Of a DNA stretch of 64,000 nt, positions 62,542 to 64,000 are shown piece after piece (position 1 is the first letter of the stretch; each line of letters begins with the position of its first letter). The translations under genes and the position numbers were made by a program. The notes under the pieces are model-generated. The model made no database searches, was not told the origin of the DNA, and worked only from the letters and a program-made list of their open reading frames with translations. The DNA comes from Colicola sp016286205 (GTDB lineage Bacteria > Bacteroidota > Bacteroidia > Bacteroidales > Paludibacteraceae): positions 171,632 through 235,631 of the forward strand of contig JAEESF010000001.1 of the NCBI GenBank assembly GCA_016286205.1. Direction: 5' to 3'.

Positions 62542-63810
62542 ATGGAAAAATTCCAATCTTTATCACCCACGGAGTCGGAGCCGGATCTCCACATCTCCAC
62601 TTGTTTGGATGAAGCCGCGCTGCCGGCCATCATCCGTTCTGTCCTCTCGTTGGCTCAGTCGCCAGCCGAAAAGGACATGCTCCTCATGGCTACGCTCACC
62701 GCGTGTGGCAGCGTGATGCCTAATCTCTACTGCCGCTATGGTATTGCGGCCAAACGCTATTATCCTAATCTCCAACTCTTCATCGTCGGTTCGGCTGCTT
62801 CGGGCAAAGGTATCGCCAATCTGGCGCTCGAACTCGTCCGACCTATCCACGAGAAGATGCCGCTTATCATCCCTGGTGATGCTACTTATCCCGCGTTCTA
62901 CCAGCAGCTTGCCAAACAGCATGGCCGAGCCTACATCCACGAATCCGAAGGATCGGTCATCACCGACATCTGGCGTTCCTCTACCGCCAACTACAACACG
63001 GCGCTCCGCAAAGCGGCCGAACATGAACCTATCTCGCGCAGTCGGTGCCGCGAAGCATCGGTCATCCCGTGTCCGCAAGTCAGTATGGTGCTGACAGGCA
63101 CGTTCAGCCAGTATCACGCACTCGTTCCGTCCATCGAGAATGGCTATTTCTCCCGTCTCCTCACACTTATCATCAACGATGTGCAACCATTCTCCGGACA
63201 ATATGTGCAAGCCTCGGATGAGAGTGATCGGTTGTCTGCTATCAGCAATCAGCTATACAGACTCTACGAGCACCTACTGTTCAGCAAACCGCGTGAGTTC
63301 CGGCTGACAGACAGCCAACGCGAACGACTCGGCCACCACCTGGAGAATGCCTATCCCGCGCTCATACGCATGCTGGGCGAAGATTTCCACTCCGTGGTAC
63401 TGCGTATGGCTGTGCATATCGAAAGGATAGCGATGATATTATCCGCTTTGCGGATAGAGGCCTACTCCCAACCCCTCCCTAAAGGGAAGGGAGAGTTGGT
63501 ATGCTCGGATGAAGATTACCAAACCGCTGAACTGATAGGCAATAAGATGATTTTGCATATGGCACAGGCCTATCAACTCATCAAAGGCACCGAGCGCACC
63601 GTTTTGCCCACCGCCAAACCATTGGACCAGAAACAAATCCTCCTTTCACTTCTGCCTGATGAGTTTGAAAGTAAAACACTGGTGGAAGAGGCTAAAAGTC
63701 AAGGCATCAGTCGTCGGACAGTATTTAACTGGAATGAGGAGTGGCAGCAAAGCGGAATCGTATATAAGATACGACATGGATTGTACAAAAAACAATCTAC
63801 TTGCGCATAG
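62542..63810 (+). CDS. DUF3987-type ATPase (mobile-element-associated)
   Basis: 422 aa. Walker A-like VGSAASGKGIAN (about 81-92), IIPGDATYPAFYQQLA, and acidic HESEGS (Walker B-like) match the DUF3987 helicase/primase-like proteins common in Bacteroidetes, often linked to mobile elements. The end (LVEEAKSQGISRRTVFNWNEEW) looks like a helix-turn-helix. Codons for SQPLPKGKGEL come from a palindromic element at 63467-63499. No integrase or primase is near. The role in this cell is unclear. Confidence 0.8.
   Translation: MEKFQSLSPTESEPDLHISTCLDEAALPAIIRSVLSLAQSPAEKDMLLMATLTACGSVMPNLYCRYGIAAKRYYPNLQLFIVGSAASGKGIANLALELVRPIHEKMPLIIPGDATYPAFYQQLAKQHGRAYIHESEGSVITDIWRSSTANYNTALRKAAEHEPISRSRCREASVIPCPQVSMVLTGTFSQYHALVPSIENGYFSRLLTLIINDVQPFSGQYVQASDESDRLSAISNQLYRLYEHLLFSKPREFRLTDSQRERLGHHLENAYPALIRMLGEDFHSVVLRMAVHIERIAMILSALRIEAYSQPLPKGKGELVCSDEDYQTAELIGNKMILHMAQAYQLIKGTERTVLPTAKPLDQKQILLSLLPDEFESKTLVEEAKSQGISRRTVFNWNEEWQQSGIVYKIRHGLYKKQSTCA
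63467..63499. repeat. Palindromic element inside the DUF3987-type gene
   Basis: CCAAC...GTTGG and TCCCT/AGGGA form an imperfect hairpin read through in frame, as SQPLPKGKGEL. Confidence 0.8.
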
Positions 63811-63831
63811 GTGATGCCCAGGGCAATAACT

Positions 63832-63866
63832 AACGAACCACTAAGGAATCTCCAACGAACCACTAA
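63832..63866. repeat. Two direct copies of a 13-mer
   Basis: AACGAACCACTAA at 63832-63844 and again at 63854-63866, 22 bp apart. Further palindromes (GCCGCCTGGCGGC at 63898-63910; CCCCGGGGG near 63955) follow, with no gene seen in 63811-63980. Confidence 0.8.
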
Positions 63867-63982
63867 CAGTCGCGTTCGGTGCCCTACGACGAGGACTGCC
63901 GCCTGGCGGCATTAAAGTCTCCGGGGCCTCCGCTCTCCCCAAGGATTAGAAATCCCCGGGGGCCCCTATAGATTAAAACGTA

Positions 63983-64000
63983 ATGGATGAAAAAACGCAC
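63983..64000 (+). CDS. Possible gene start at the window edge
   Basis: An ATG at 63983 (MDEKTH) or at 63987 (MKKRT, signal-peptide-like) opens a frame to the end of the window. Too short to judge. Confidence 0.2.

Noticed and set aside
62542..64000. An integrated mobile element starting with the DUF3987-type gene
   Set aside because: No integrase, attachment repeat or other element gene is visible in the window; only the family habit suggests it.

Overview
The window looks like a chromosomal segment of an uncultured or poorly known member of the Bacteroidales. Reasons: promoters of the Bacteroidetes type (TTTG, about 20 nt, TAnnTTTG) occur before most transcription units; there is a SusC/SusD pair, many secreted lipoproteins with Pro/Asp-rich linkers, a recurring short C-terminal tail on secreted proteins, and almost no Shine-Dalgarno sequences. 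I saw no rRNA genes, CRISPR arrays or IS elements. There is one tRNA gene (Glu).

Layout. (1) 1-212: 5' end of a secreted protein gene (minus strand). (2) 552-10428: a plus-strand operon potABCD (polyamine ABC importer), a large TPR protein and an outer-membrane barrel, closed by a terminator. (3) 10453-50353: a 40-kb glycan-utilisation region, nearly all minus strand, in three operons. The first (26160 to 10453) has an amidohydrolase-like lipoprotein, a GH36-type alpha-galactosidase, SusC, SusD, a surface lipoprotein, a DUF4832-type lipoprotein, a GH31 enzyme, a DMT transporter and three secreted proteins. The second (46330 to 30652) has an AgaS-like SIS protein, a GatZ/KbaZ-like protein, a CE7-type esterase, a PfkB kinase and four paralogous secreted metallophosphoesterases. 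A beta-helix protein (28624) has its own promoter. The third (50353 to 46536) has a second DUF4832 protein, a HAD phosphatase/hexosamine-kinase fusion and a CBM9-like protein. A DeoR regulator (26416) and an AraC regulator (50635) are divergent from two of these operons. The gene set suggests uptake and breakdown of an alpha-galactosyl or GalNAc-containing, possibly phosphorylated, glycan. Inside the region, cysK (27460) is preceded by a cysteine-rich leader peptide and a terminator. (4) 51498-64000: housekeeping genes (rfbB, birA, dacB, tRNA-Glu, rpsT, psuK, psuG, efp, marC-like, rpiB, a radical SAM protein, an MBL-fold hydrolase, pepD) and a DUF3987-type ATPase.

Three signals stand out beyond gene content: a probable cysteine-sensing leader-peptide attenuator before cysK; TTTCG/TTTCGAAA operator-like repeats at the glycan-locus promoters, twice in the same place between the -33 and -7 boxes; and degenerate repeats with a strict 7-bp period, found between genes and also inside at least four protein-coding genes, where they stay in frame and put the same peptide (ITNHQS) into two unrelated proteins.
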